A stretch of DNA of 55,892 bases, from contig NZ_JAUMTZ010000005.1 in assembly GCF_030530945.1 (NCBI RefSeq), positions 97,684 to 153,575 on the forward strand, written 5' to 3'. Positions within the stretch are counted from its first letter, which is position 1; each line of letters starts with the position of its first letter. Positions 25,484-34,568 of the stretch are shown one piece after another. This DNA comes from Kocuria sp. (GTDB lineage Bacteria > Actinomycetota > Actinomycetes > Actinomycetales > Micrococcaceae). Both the position numbers and the translations under genes were made by a program. The notes beneath the pieces were generated by a model that worked only from the letters and a program-made list of their open reading frames with translations, searched no databases and was not told the DNA's origin.

Positions 25484-25713
25484 TGGCCGCGGCCACCGGG
25501 GCGGGCACGGCGCCGTCGTTCGGGGCGCGGCTCGCAGGGTGGGGTTGTCGCGTGCTGCGCTTCGGCAACGGCGTGCTGGGCGCGGACAGGTACGACCGCT
25601 ACCTCGAGTACCACCGGGCCTGCGGGAACCACGAGGCGCCCATGACGGAGCGGGAGTTCTGGTGTGACTACCAGGACTGGCAGGACGCCCACCCGGAGGG
25701 GCGGTGCTGCTGA
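25483..25713 (+). CDS. YbdD/YjiX-family small protein, CstA partner
   Basis: A 76-residue protein of the DUF466 family, found next to cstA-like transporters in many bacteria. The core GADRYDRYLEYHRACG and MTEREFWCDYQDWQD are typical, and the protein ends Cys-Cys. Its ATG overlaps the cstA stop codon (TGATG), indicating translational coupling. It is thought to be needed for transporter function; the mechanism is unknown to me. Confidence 0.88.
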   Translation: MAAATGAGTAPSFGARLAGWGCRVLRFGNGVLGADRYDRYLEYHRACGNHEAPMTEREFWCDYQDWQDAHPEGRCC

Positions 25714-25764
25714 GGCGATACCATGGACCGCTGCGCAGGGCAGCGGAACGGAAGGGGTGCACCG

Positions 25765-26373
25765 GTGGGTTTCCTCGGTGAGTACAGGGCCACGCGCCGG
25801 GACGAGCGCGAGCTGGGCGAGGGCGTCTGGCGCCGTGCCCACGACCGCTTCAAGCGCGGCCTGGACCGGTACCACCAGATCCTCGAGTCCGTTCGGGCCC
25901 CCGAGCTGCGGGCCGCCGCCGTCCCCGTGGCCAACGAGCTCGCGGACCTGCTGCCGCGCGTCCGCGCCGTGTGCATGGAGGCGCACCTGCGCGCGCCGTC
26001 GCAGAACCAGGACATCCCGCACTCCACCGCCGGCTACCTCTCGGACGTCCACCGGCAGCTCTCCCGCGCGGGCAACGCCATGGCGCAGGCGGCGGAAGCG
26101 CTCACCATGGCACGTTTCGCGGTCTCCGGGAGCGCCGCCGCACCCTTTGCGTGCCCCGCGGACGACGCCGCAGGGTCACGCTCCGCAGACCCCTCACCCA
26201 CCCGCCGGGAGACGAGTGACGCTCCTGCGGCAGATCGGCCCGGCGCGGTGTCCGGGCACCCGGAGTCCCCGTCCGCGGGGACGCACTCGATCCGTCGTCG
26301 CCGAGCGGTGGTCGAGGAGTACGTGGCCGCCGCAGAGGCCCTGATGACCGCCCACGCCCCGCGCCGCGGGTGA
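25765..26373 (+). CDS. Hypothetical protein with helical N-terminus and disordered linker
   Basis: A 202-residue protein I do not recognise. Residues 1-115 are charged and strongly helical (RATRRDERELGEGVWRRA, NELADLLPRVRA), probably with coiled-coil character; 120-175 is a Ser/Pro/Ala-rich linker; the end is a basic helix RRRRAVVEEYVAAAEAL. There is no signal peptide or membrane segment. The GTG at 25765 is chosen because GGAAGGGG lies about seven bases upstream, and a TACCAT -10 at 25719-25724 overlaps the alternative ATG at 25723, making that start unlikely. It has its own promoter and is not part of the cstA unit. Confidence 0.6.
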   Translation: MGFLGEYRATRRDERELGEGVWRRAHDRFKRGLDRYHQILESVRAPELRAAAVPVANELADLLPRVRAVCMEAHLRAPSQNQDIPHSTAGYLSDVHRQLSRAGNAMAQAAEALTMARFAVSGSAAAPFACPADDAAGSRSADPSPTRRETSDAPAADRPGAVSGHPESPSAGTHSIRRRRAVVEEYVAAAEALMTAHAPRRG

Positions 26374-26409
26374 GCGGCCGGGCGGTGGTGGGCGCGACCC
26401 GGGACGACT

Positions 26410-26467
26410 GATGCCCCGGAGTTATCCGTTCGACCGGCCGGGCCGGGCGGAGGGGCTCCGGGGCATC
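26410..26467. terminator. Candidate hairpin after the hypothetical gene
   Basis: Twelve-base perfect arms 26410-26421 and 26456-26467 enclose a 34-base loop that itself contains CCGGCC/GGCCGG-type repeats. There is no T tract. It may end transcription of the upstream gene. Confidence 0.4.
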
Positions 26468-26640
26468 CGTGTGTCCCCTGTTGCGGGACGCCGCGGCCGC
26501 CTGAGCCGCAACGCCCAGGACACAATGTTATGAAACACCGTTGCCAAAGGAAAGGCCGAAGAGCCCCACGCCGGACGGGAACGGGTGCCGTGGCCGCCCA
26601 TACACTGGGGTGCAGACCGGAGCCCGAGCCGAGGAGAGCA

Positions 26641-29337
26641 ATGTCCCAGAGGACCAAGAGCCCCGCATCCAGGCCGCCCGAGGTGGATGAGCGGACACTG
26701 GTCCGGGAGGGCCTCGACCGGGCCGCCGTGGCTCAGCGCGTGGAGCTGGGGCTCACCAACGCAGCCTCGAACACCACGTCCCGCAGCGTGTGGGCCATTA
26801 TCCGCACACACGTCTTCACACTCTTCAACCTGGTGCTGGGGCTGTGTGCCGCCGTCATCATCGCGCTCGGCCGCTGGCTGGACCTGCTGTTCTGTCTGGC
26901 CGCGATCGGCAACGTGACCATCGGGTTCGTCCAGGAGTTCTCCGCCAAGCGGCAGCTGGACAGGATCGCGCTCCTGCGGCGGGACCCCGCCACGGTCCTG
27001 CGGGACGGCCAGACCACGCAGATCCCGCTGGAGCAGATCGTGCTGGACGACGTCCTGCTGCTCAGCCGCGGAGACCAGGTTCCCGCGGACGGGGAGGTCC
27101 TGGAGGCGGACGGCCTGGACATGGACGAGTCCCTGCTCACGGGGGAGAACGATCCCGTGCTTAAGCGCCGGGGGGACAGGGTGTTCTCGGCCTCCAGCGT
27201 CACGAGCGGTTCCGGCCGCGTGCGGGTCACCGCGGTGGGGGAGAAGTCCCACGCCTCCAAGCTGGCCACGGAGGCCCGCCAGTTCGCCCCCATCCGCTCC
27301 GAGCTGCGCGAGTCCCTGGCGCGGGTGGTGCGGTGGCTGAGCATCGCCCTGATCCCCATCATCGCGGTGGTCCTCAACGGACAGATGCGCGCCGCGGGCG
27401 GGTGGCGCCACGCCCTGGACGCCGGAACGTGGGAGGACGCGCTGGTGGCCTCGGTGTCCTCCGTGGCCTCCATGATCCCGCAGGGCCTGGCACTGATGAC
27501 CACCATCAGCTTTGCCGTGGCCGCCGTGAAGCTCGCCCGGGACGAGGTCCTCATCCAGGAGCAGCCCGCCGTGGAGGTCCTGGCCCGGGTGGACACCGTC
27601 TGCTTCGACAAGACCGGCACCCTCACGGAGGGTGGTGTCTCGTTCGACGCCGCCCGCCCCCTCGTCCCGTCCAGCGCGCAGCGCGCGGCCGGGACCGGCG
27701 GCAGCAGAGGATCGGAGCCGGGCGGCGTCGTCGGACGCGAGGTCCTCGCGGCAGGTAAGACCGCGGAAACCCATGACGCGTCTGGCTCCGACGGTGCCCC
27801 GCCGGCCGCCTGCGGCACAGTCGCGGACGCCGTCGCCGACGCGGAGACCCTGGACCCTTCCCCCGAGGCGGCGGCGGCCCTCGGTTGGTTCGGTGCGGAC
27901 CCGCACGCGAACCCCACGGCCGCGGCCCTGGCCGAGGGCTTCGAGGACCCGCACCCCGGCCAGCCTGTGGCCGTGCTGGCCTTCTCCTCCGCGAACCGCT
28001 ACTCGGGCGTGGAGTTCGAGGACTCGGGGGCCTGGGTCCTGGGGGCGCCCGAGGTGCTGCTGCGTGGAGAGCAGTGGCGCGAGGCCCGGGGGCACGCGCA
28101 GCGACTCGCGGGCGCCGGCATGCGTACCATGGTGCTCTCCCACGCAGAGCACCTGGTGATGGCGCGGGACGGCGGTTCCGACGAGACGCCGCGCGCCGTC
28201 CAGAAGCTGCCCGCGGACCAGCAGCCCCAGTTCATCCTCACCTTCCGGGAGCAGGTGCGCGCGGACGCGCGGGAGACCCTGGCCTACTTCACGGAGCAGG
28301 GCATCGACCTGAAAGTCTTCTCCGGGGACAACCCCGCAACGGTCGCGGCCGCGGCGGGCATGGCGGGCATGGATGTCTCGCACGGCGCCGTGGACGCCAG
28401 CGAGCTGCCGGACGACGGCGAGGTCCTGCACCGGGCCGCGCTGGAGCACAGCGTGTTCGGCCGTGTGTCCCCGCACCAGAAGAAGAACATGGTGGCCGGG
28501 CTGCAGCAGAGCGGGCACGTGGTGGCCATGGCCGGGGACGGGATCAACGATGCACTGGCCCTGAAGCACGCGGACCTCGGGATCGCGATGGGCAACGCCG
28601 CCCCCGCCACCAAGGCGGTCTCCCGGCTGGTGCTCCTGGACGGACAGTTCTCGCGGTTGCCGGCTGTGCTGGCCGAGGGGCGCCGGATCATCGCGAACAT
28701 CGAACGCGTGACCAACCTGTTCCTCACCAAGACCGGGTTTGCGGTACTCATGGGCGTGGTCCTGGGTCTGCTCGCGTGGACCTTCCCGTTCCTGCCCCGC
28801 CAGTACTCCACGGCCGACGCCCTGATGATCGGAATGCCCTCCTTCATCCTGACTATGCTGCCCAACACCCGGCGCTACGTCTCCGGATACCTGCGCCGGG
28901 CGCTGCACTTCGCGGTTCCGAGCGCTGCGATCGTGACCCTGTGCGTGGTGACGCTGAACCTCTACGAGCGCACGGTGGACCCGGCGGGCAGCACGGAGGC
29001 CTTCCAGACCTCGAACTTCCTGGTCCTGGTGCTCGTGGGGCTGTGGGTGCTGTGCGTGGGCTCCCGGCCGCTGACCCTCGTGCGGCTGGCGCTGGTGGTG
29101 GCCATGTACGCGGGGCTCGTGCTGGTCCTGGTCATTCCGCTCTCGCTGCTCTACCACCAGTTCGAGCTCCCGCACCCCTCCCTGTTCTGGGCCTCGCTGG
29201 CGGTTGCCGCGGCCGGGTCGCTGCTGGTGGAACTCAACTTCCGCGTGCACACCCGGTGGCTGCGGCGCTCCCAGCCGGAGGCATTCGTCGCGGACGCCCG
29301 CGCTCAGCGTGCCGACGCGCACGTGCGGGGCCACTAG
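26641..29337 (+). CDS. P-type ATPase, CtpE-like cation transporter
   Basis: ATP-driven membrane transporter of 898 residues. The phosphorylation site is Asp323 in CFDKTGTLT, the actuator motif is DESLLTGE near 161, the hinge contains MAGDGINDALALKHADLG near 635, and about ten membrane helices are visible, six of them after the ATP-binding region. The closest familiar type is mycobacterial CtpE, reported as a calcium importer; the ion here is inferred. Residues about 344-402, just behind the phosphorylation site, form an Ala/Gly/Ser-rich insertion that makes the protein roughly 100 residues longer than CtpE. The ATG at 26641 has GAGGAG four bases upstream; TACACT at 26601-26606 is a likely -10. 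Confidence 0.88.
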   Translation: MSQRTKSPASRPPEVDERTLVREGLDRAAVAQRVELGLTNAASNTTSRSVWAIIRTHVFTLFNLVLGLCAAVIIALGRWLDLLFCLAAIGNVTIGFVQEFSAKRQLDRIALLRRDPATVLRDGQTTQIPLEQIVLDDVLLLSRGDQVPADGEVLEADGLDMDESLLTGENDPVLKRRGDRVFSASSVTSGSGRVRVTAVGEKSHASKLATEARQFAPIRSELRESLARVVRWLSIALIPIIAVVLNGQMRAAGGWRHALDAGTWEDALVASVSSVASMIPQGLALMTTISFAVAAVKLARDEVLIQEQPAVEVLARVDTVCFDKTGTLTEGGVSFDAARPLVPSSAQRAAGTGGSRGSEPGGVVGREVLAAGKTAETHDASGSDGAPPAACGTVADAVADAETLDPSPEAAAALGWFGADPHANPTAAALAEGFEDPHPGQPVAVLAFSSANRYSGVEFEDSGAWVLGAPEVLLRGEQWREARGHAQRLAGAGMRTMVLSHAEHLVMARDGGSDETPRAVQKLPADQQPQFILTFREQVRADARETLAYFTEQGIDLKVFSGDNPATVAAAAGMAGMDVSHGAVDASELPDDGEVLHRAALEHSVFGRVSPHQKKNMVAGLQQSGHVVAMAGDGINDALALKHADLGIAMGNAAPATKAVSRLVLLDGQFSRLPAVLAEGRRIIANIERVTNLFLTKTGFAVLMGVVLGLLAWTFPFLPRQYSTADALMIGMPSFILTMLPNTRRYVSGYLRRALHFAVPSAAIVTLCVVTLNLYERTVDPAGSTEAFQTSNFLVLVLVGLWVLCVGSRPLTLVRLALVVAMYAGLVLVLVIPLSLLYHQFELPHPSLFWASLAVAAAGSLLVELNFRVHTRWLRRSQPEAFVADARAQRADAHVRGH

Positions 29338-29418
29338 AGCCGGGCGGGCCGGACACCGGATGCGCCGGGAGTCCGCCACGGATGCCCGGGACCCGGGACC
29401 CGGGAACTGGAACGCAGA

Positions 29419-29448
29419 ACGCCCCGTCACCGGGTGGTGACGGGGCGT
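29419..29448. terminator. Bidirectional terminator between the ATPase gene and tRNA-Thr
   Basis: Perfect 13-base arms 29419-29431 and 29436-29448 with loop GGGT. It lies 81 bases after the ATPase stop and nine bases beyond the tRNA-Thr 3' end, so it probably serves both. T tracts are weak on either side. Confidence 0.75.
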
Positions 29449-29457
29449 CCGCTGTGG

Positions 29458-29530
29458 AGCCGCCTGCCGGAATCGAACCGGCGACCTATTCATTACGAGT
29501 GAATCGCTCTACCGACTGAGCTAAGGCGGC
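29458..29530 (-). tRNA. tRNA-Thr (anticodon CGU)
   Basis: A 73-base cloverleaf on the minus strand. Acceptor arms GCCGCCT/AGGCGGC pair fully, anticodon loop CTCGTAA gives CGT (29497-29495), D-arm GCTCAGTCGGTAGAGC, T-loop TTCGATT. The discriminator is U and CCA is not encoded. Confidence 0.96.
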
Positions 29531-29597
29531 GTGACCGGGGTGGATACACCCCAGATGCACGCCGAAACATTATCAGACAGGCCTGTGGCACCACCAA

Positions 29598-31172
29598 TCA
29601 GGCGGAGCCGCAGGTGGTTCCCTCCGCGGGCAGGGTCCCGTCCAGGAAGTAGTCGTCCACGGCGCCGGTGACGCACGAGTCGCCGGAGGTGTACGCCGTG
29701 TGGCCGTACCCCTCGTGCTTCAGCAGGCGGGCGGCGCCGAGCTGGCGGGTGAGGGACTCCGCCCACGGGTAGGGCGTGGCGGGGTCGTGGGTGGTGCCGA
29801 TCACCAGAGCGGGCGTCTCCACGTCCGCGCGGTAGTCGTCCAGCGGCTGCACGGGTTCGTCCGGCCAGCCCTGGCAGGACGCGGCCCCGTAGCCCAGGTA
29901 CGGCCCGAAGGTGGGCGCGCGTCTGCTCAGCTCGGCCGCGGCGGCCTTCATCTGCTCGTCGGAGACCTTCTCGGGGGAGGCGTCCAGGCAGCTCACGGCG
30001 GTGAACGCCATGGACACGTTGGAGGTGTACTTCCCGGAGGAGTCCCGGCCGTGGTTGGAGTCGGAGAACGCCATGAGCGGGTTCATGTCCCCGTTGAAAG
30101 CCGATGCCAGCGCGGAGTTCAGCTGCGGGTACCCGGTGGTGGAGTAGAGGGGCACCAGGATGCCCTCGAGCGCGTTGGTGGCCGTGACGGTGCGCCCGTC
30201 GGAGGTCTTGGGCCGCTTCCTGTCGGTGGTGGCGAGCATGTCCTGGACCTTGGCGACGCCGGCGGAGACGTCCTTGCCCGCCACCGCGCAGTTCCTCGTG
30301 GTCTCCTGGCAGTCGGCCACGAAGTGCCGCAGGTTGTCCTCGAAGCCCTCGGCCTGGGCGAGGGACGAGGCGCGCTCGTCCAGCGTGGGGTCCACGGCCC
30401 CGTCCAGGACCATGCGTCCCGTGCGCCGGGGGAACAGGTGGGCGTAGGTGGCCCCGATCTCGGTGCCGTAGGAGAAGCCCAGGTAGTGGGTGGTGGCCTG
30501 GCCCATCACGGCCCGCAGCACGTCCAGGTCCCGGGCCACGCTCTGGGTGTCCATGTGGGAGACCACCGCGGAGGAGTGCTGGTGGCACTTCTCCCCGATC
30601 TCCCGGGAGGCGCTGCGCAACTCGTCCAGGGACTCCTTCTGCGGGTCGAAGGCCGGCTCGGCCCGCCACCTGTCCAGCTCGGCGTCGGAGAGGCAGTGAA
30701 TCCCGTCGGAGCGCTCCACGCCGCGGGGGTCGAAGCCCACGAGGTCGTAGTCGCGGCGCATCTGCGGGGAGGTGAAGTAGCCCGTGGAGGCCATCATGTC
30801 CACGCCCGAGCCACCGGGACCGCCGGGATTGAGGAACAGCGCCCCACGGGACCCGGAGCCCGTGGCCTTCAGGCGGGCGATCTCCACCGTGGTGTCACCG
30901 GCGGTGGGGTGCGAGTAGTCCAGCGGCACGGTGATTCCCGCGCACTCCAGCCCGTGCGGGAACTCCTGCTGGTCGGTGCTGGTCTCGCACCGGCCCCACT
31001 GCGGGCTCTGGGTGTAGTAGCGCTGCAACGCCGGGTCGGTGCTCGCCGTGACGTCCGGGTCCGCGCTGCCGCGGGCCTCGGTGTCCTCCCCGGTGCCGCC
31101 GGAGCACCCGGTGAGGGCCAGGACCGCGACGCCCAGGAGGACGGCGGCGCGGCGGGGGAGGGAGGGTTTCAC
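29598..31172 (-). CDS. Lipoprotein alpha/beta-hydrolase, tripeptidyl-aminopeptidase type
   Basis: Exported 524-residue hydrolase. A lipobox LTGC places the lipid anchor at Cys23, so it sits on the outer face of the membrane. The alpha/beta-hydrolase core shows NPGGPGGSG near 115 (oxyanion loop), the nucleophile Ser234 in GFSYGTEIG, and the late Asp and His in GTTHDPATPY and EGYGHTAY. This pattern, with the C-terminal TAP-like domain, matches Streptomyces-type tripeptidyl aminopeptidases. The GTG at 31172 has AGAGG seven bases upstream. It starts 18 bases after the holB stop, so it is the last gene of a tmk-holB-hydrolase operon. Actual substrate unknown. Confidence 0.9.
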   Translation of the reverse strand: MKPSLPRRAAVLLGVAVLALTGCSGGTGEDTEARGSADPDVTASTDPALQRYYTQSPQWGRCETSTDQQEFPHGLECAGITVPLDYSHPTAGDTTVEIARLKATGSGSRGALFLNPGGPGGSGVDMMASTGYFTSPQMRRDYDLVGFDPRGVERSDGIHCLSDAELDRWRAEPAFDPQKESLDELRSASREIGEKCHQHSSAVVSHMDTQSVARDLDVLRAVMGQATTHYLGFSYGTEIGATYAHLFPRRTGRMVLDGAVDPTLDERASSLAQAEGFEDNLRHFVADCQETTRNCAVAGKDVSAGVAKVQDMLATTDRKRPKTSDGRTVTATNALEGILVPLYSTTGYPQLNSALASAFNGDMNPLMAFSDSNHGRDSSGKYTSNVSMAFTAVSCLDASPEKVSDEQMKAAAAELSRRAPTFGPYLGYGAASCQGWPDEPVQPLDDYRADVETPALVIGTTHDPATPYPWAESLTRQLGAARLLKHEGYGHTAYTSGDSCVTGAVDDYFLDGTLPAEGTTCGSA

Positions 31173-31190
31173 GTGGGGCCTCTCGAGGGG

Positions 31191-32318
31191 TCAGACGATG
31201 GAGACCATCATGGCCTCGAACGCGAGCTGGGCGCTGACGTTGGTGCGGATCCGGCGGCGGGTCTCGCTGATCACGTCGATCCTGTGCAGCGTCTGCTCCG
31301 CCGGGGTGTTGGTGGCGTAGCCGCGGATCTGCTCCTCCAGGTGCAGGTTGATCAGCGGCATGCCGGTGCCGAGCTGCACGCTCAGCACGTCCCGGTAGAA
31401 CGTGGTGAGGTCGATCAGGAACCGGTCCAGCGTGTCGGTCTGGATCCTGCGGGACCGGCGCTTCTGGTCCGCCTCCAGCCGGTTGAGCGCACCGCGGATG
31501 GCGGGCGGAACGCGGCCCGTCTCCGGGGCACCCATGGAGACCAGCAGCTGCGCGCGCTCCTCGTCGTTGCGGGCCTCGGCGTCCGCCGCGGACTCGTCCA
31601 CCGCCAGACGGTGGAGGCGGTCCGCGGCGCGCACGGCCTGGGTGACACCCCGCATGGACAGCGGGAGGGAGACGACCTCCTGGCGGCGGGTGCGGGCGTC
31701 GTCGTAGAGCGCAAGGCGGGTGGCCACCCCCACGTGGCACTGGGCGAGGCGGGCGCACTCCACGGCCCGCTGCTCCGGGACCCCGTGCCGGGCCACGAGC
31801 AGGCGTGCCACGTCCTGGGGGGAGGGGACCTTGAGGGTGACCGGGCGGCAGCGGGAGCGGATGGTCACGAGCACGTCCATGGGGGAGGGCGCGCACAGCA
31901 GCCAGATGGTGTGCGGCGGGGGCTCCTCGATGCTTTTGAGCATCACGTTCGAGGTCCGCTCGGTCATGCGGTCGGCGTCCTCCACCACCATGATGCGCCA
32001 GGACCCCACGGACGGCCGGTCCTGTGCCCGCACCACGAGCTCGCGGGCCTCCTCGATGCTGATCTGCGGGTTCTCGGTGACGAAGTTGGTGACGTCCGCG
32101 TGGGTGCCCGCCAACGCCGTGCGGCACGCGTGGCACTGCCCGCAGCCGGTCCCGTGCTCGCACAGCAGCGCGGCGGCCAGGGCCCGTGCCGCCGTGGAGC
32201 GTCCGGACCCCGGGGGCCCGGTGAACAGCCAGGCGTGGGTGGGTTCCCTGTCCCGGGCGGCGCGCTGCAGCTGCTCTACCACGCGCGGCTGCCCCACCAC
32301 CTCGTCCCACACGCTCAC
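31191..32318 (-). CDS. holB: DNA polymerase III subunit delta prime
   Basis: Clamp-loader subunit of 375 residues that helps place the sliding clamp on DNA. It begins VSVWDEVVGQPRVVEQL, has the Walker-type loop FTGPPGSGRSTAA near 37-49, a zinc-binding cluster CGQCHAC near 65, and the SRC motif in IRSRCRPV near 155. The GTG at 32318 has GGAGG seven bases upstream and overlaps the tmk stop by four bases (GTGA), the standard tmk-holB arrangement. Confidence 0.93.
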   Translation of the reverse strand: MSVWDEVVGQPRVVEQLQRAARDREPTHAWLFTGPPGSGRSTAARALAAALLCEHGTGCGQCHACRTALAGTHADVTNFVTENPQISIEEARELVVRAQDRPSVGSWRIMVVEDADRMTERTSNVMLKSIEEPPPHTIWLLCAPSPMDVLVTIRSRCRPVTLKVPSPQDVARLLVARHGVPEQRAVECARLAQCHVGVATRLALYDDARTRRQEVVSLPLSMRGVTQAVRAADRLHRLAVDESAADAEARNDEERAQLLVSMGAPETGRVPPAIRGALNRLEADQKRRSRRIQTDTLDRFLIDLTTFYRDVLSVQLGTGMPLINLHLEEQIRGYATNTPAEQTLHRIDVISETRRRIRTNVSAQLAFEAMMVSIV

Positions 32319-32971
32319 GGGTGGACCTCCTCGGCGGCGGGCAGCAGCGCACCCACGCGCCGCGCCACGGCACCGGTGATCTCCTGCGCGGGGGCGGCCG
32401 CGTCCAGGACCAGGTACCGGGAGGGGGCGCGGGCCGCGAGCTCGCGGAAGGCCGCGTTCACAGTGGTGTGGAAGGCTCGTGCCTCCGTCTCCATGCGGTC
32501 GGCGAGCCCCCCGCGCTCGCGGCGTCGTGCCTCCGCGGTGGCGGGGTCCACGTCCAGGAGGACCGTCAGCTGCGGCACGAGACCCTGCAGCGCCCACCGG
32601 TTCAGCTCCAGGACGTGTTCGAGCCCCAGGCCACGCCCCGCGCCCTGGTAGGCGGCGGAGGAGTCCACGAAGCGGTCGCAGAGCACGATCTCGCCGCGCT
32701 CCAGGGCGGGACGGATCAGCCTGGCCACGTGGTCCGCGCGCGCTGACGCGAAGAGCAGGGCTTCCGTGGTGGGGGACACGGGCGCATGGGTGGGGTCCAG
32801 GACCAGGGCGCGCAACGACTCCGCGAGCGGGGTGCCACCGGGTTCGCGCGTGCAGGTCACCGTGCGACCCGCCTGCCGCAGGTGACGCGCCAGGGCGGCC
32901 AGCTGGGTGGACTTCCCGGCGCCGTCGCCGCCCTCGAAGACGACGAGGACCCCGGGCGTTGATCGATTCAC
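32315..32971 (-). CDS. tmk: Thymidylate kinase
   Basis: Phosphorylates dTMP to dTDP for DNA synthesis. The 218-residue protein has the P-loop FEGGDGAGKST (about 12-22), TREPGGTPL near 46-54, DRFVDSSAAYQG near 97-108 and a lid with RRRERGG near 148. The GTG at 32971 is the last start before the P-loop; TAGAGT (32984-32979) lies seven bases upstream, so the operon mRNA is probably leaderless. It leads the tmk-holB-hydrolase operon and is divergent from the trans-sulfuration gene, with 106 bases between the two starts. Confidence 0.94.
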   Translation of the reverse strand: MNRSTPGVLVVFEGGDGAGKSTQLAALARHLRQAGRTVTCTREPGGTPLAESLRALVLDPTHAPVSPTTEALLFASARADHVARLIRPALERGEIVLCDRFVDSSAAYQGAGRGLGLEHVLELNRWALQGLVPQLTVLLDVDPATAEARRRERGGLADRMETEARAFHTTVNAAFRELAARAPSRYLVLDAAAPAQEITGAVARRVGALLPAAEEVHP

Positions 32972-33077
32972 GACCCCCACTCTAGCGAGCGCCCCCGACA
33001 GCCGGAGCGTGCCGCCGGGCCTGGGGAGGGCGCCGCGCACGGTGGTGGCGGACGGACCCCGGCTAGGCTGTGGTGCC

Positions 33078-34208
33078 ATGCACAAGGACACAGTGGTGGT
33101 GGCCGCAGGCCGCCCCGACCACTCCCACGACGCACCCGTGAACCCTCCCGTGGTGCTCACCTCCACGTACCGGGGCGTGGGTGCCGTGGCCGAGGGGGAC
33201 CGCTCCTACGCGCGCAGCACCAACCCCACGTGGGAGGCACTGGAGGACGTGCTCGCGCGCCTGGAGGACGCGCCCTGCCCGGCGCTGGCCTACGCCTCCG
33301 GAATGGCCGCGATCACCGCCGTGCTCACGCTGGTGCCCGTGGGCGGGACCCTGGTGCTGCCCCGCCACAGCTACCAGGGCAGCATGCAGCTCGCCCGCCG
33401 CTGGGAGCAGCGGGGGATCTTCACGGTGCGCACCGTGGACATCGCCGACACCGGGGCCACCCTCGCGGCACTGGACGGGGCGGACATGCTGTGGGTCGAG
33501 AGCCCCACCAACCCCATGCTGGAGATCGCCGACCTCCCGGTCCTGCTGCGCGGTGCGCGCGAGCGCGGCGTGCTCAGCGCGGTGGACAACACCTTCGCCA
33601 CGCCCCTGCTCCAGCGGCCCCTCACGCTGGGCGCGGACCTCGTGGTGCACTCCGCCACCAAGTACCTCGCGGGCCACTCGGACGTGCTCATGGGCGCTGT
33701 GCTGTGCGCCTCGGAGCAGCTGCGCTCCCGGCTGCACTCCCAGCGCTCCCTCGAGGGTGCGATCCCGGGACCGTTCGAGGCGTGGCTGACCCTGCGCGGG
33801 GTCCGCACCCTCGCCGTGCGGGTGGAGCGTTCCATGGCCTCCGCCGCGGAGCTCGCCCGCCGCGCCCAGGACCACCCCGCCGTCGCACGGGTGCTGTACC
33901 CAGGCCTGCCGCAGGACCCGGGCCACGAGCGGGCGGTCGCGCAGCTGCGGGGCGGGTTCGGTTCGGTGCTCGCACTGGTCCCCCACGACGACGCCGCCGC
34001 GGCCGAGCGCCTCGTCTCGCGCCTGCGCGTGTGGACCCCCGCCACGTCCCTCGGCGGCGTGGAGTCCCTCGTGGAACGACGGCGCCGGCACCACGACGAG
34101 CCCCACAGCGTGCCCGAGAACCTGCTGCGGCTGTCCGTGGGGATCGAGAACGTGGAGGACCTCTGGCAGGACCTGCGCGCGGGGCTCGACGCGCTCGCCG
34201 GTCGGTAG
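33078..34208 (+). CDS. PLP-dependent trans-sulfuration enzyme (cystathionine gamma-synthase/lyase family)
   Basis: Cys/Met metabolism enzyme of 376 residues with bound pyridoxal phosphate. Family landmarks are YARSTNPTWEALE (44-56), ASGMAAI (73-79), ESPTNPMLEI (141-150), DNTFATPLLQRPL (170-182) and the PLP lysine Lys195 in HSATKYLAGHSD. Sequence motifs do not separate gamma-synthase, gamma-lyase and beta-lyase. The ATG at 33078 lies eight bases after TAGGCT with no Shine-Dalgarno, suggesting a leaderless or very short leader. DUF2516 follows after nine bases but has its own -10 box across this gene's stop codon. Confidence 0.9.
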   Translation: MHKDTVVVAAGRPDHSHDAPVNPPVVLTSTYRGVGAVAEGDRSYARSTNPTWEALEDVLARLEDAPCPALAYASGMAAITAVLTLVPVGGTLVLPRHSYQGSMQLARRWEQRGIFTVRTVDIADTGATLAALDGADMLWVESPTNPMLEIADLPVLLRGARERGVLSAVDNTFATPLLQRPLTLGADLVVHSATKYLAGHSDVLMGAVLCASEQLRSRLHSQRSLEGAIPGPFEAWLTLRGVRTLAVRVERSMASAAELARRAQDHPAVARVLYPGLPQDPGHERAVAQLRGGFGSVLALVPHDDAAAAERLVSRLRVWTPATSLGGVESLVERRRRHHDEPHSVPENLLRLSVGIENVEDLWQDLRAGLDALAGR

Positions 34209-34217
34209 ACTGGGCCC

Positions 34218-34568
34218 GTGACTTCCTTCCCGTGGGCCCTGGCACTGGCGAACTACCTGGACTACGCCATCACCCTGGTTGTGGCCGTCCTGGCACTGCT
34301 CGCCGCTCTCGACTGCGTGCGCCGCCCCGCGGTGCAGTTCGAGCGCGCGTGGAAGCGCACCAAGGCGTTCTGGCTCGCGCTGACCGGCGGCGCCGCGGTG
34401 GTGACCGTGTTCAGTGCGGTGTTCTCCACGCTCATGCTGGTGCGCGCGGGTGTCCCCGGGACCGGTTCGCTGCTGCTGATGCTCATCGCCGCCACCATTG
34501 CCGGTGTGTACCTTGCGGACGTCCGCCCCGCGGTCTCCGGGCAGTCCAGGAACCCCGGCTACTGGTAG
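34218..34568 (+). CDS. DUF2516 family membrane protein
   Basis: A 116-residue actinobacterial membrane protein of unknown function with three predicted helices (near 15-32, 50-72 and 82-100) and the family ending YLADVRPAVSG. The GTG at 34218 lies six bases after TAGACT (34206-34211), which overlaps the stop codon of the preceding gene, so a leaderless transcript is likely even though the genes are only nine bases apart. The 3' end overlaps the convergent methyltransferase by 10 bases. Confidence 0.82.
   Translation: MTSFPWALALANYLDYAITLVVAVLALLAALDCVRRPAVQFERAWKRTKAFWLALTGGAAVVTVFSAVFSTLMLVRAGVPGTGSLLLMLIAATIAGVYLADVRPAVSGQSRNPGYW

Noticed and set aside
25723..26373. Longer start (ATG 25723) for the hypothetical gene after cstA
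   Set aside because: The ATG overlaps a -10-like TACCAT, while GTG 25765 has a strong Shine-Dalgarno.
34206..34211. DUF2516 as simply co-transcribed with the trans-sulfuration gene
   Set aside because: Not excluded, but the TAGACT six bases before its GTG and the absence of a Shine-Dalgarno point to an independent leaderless start.
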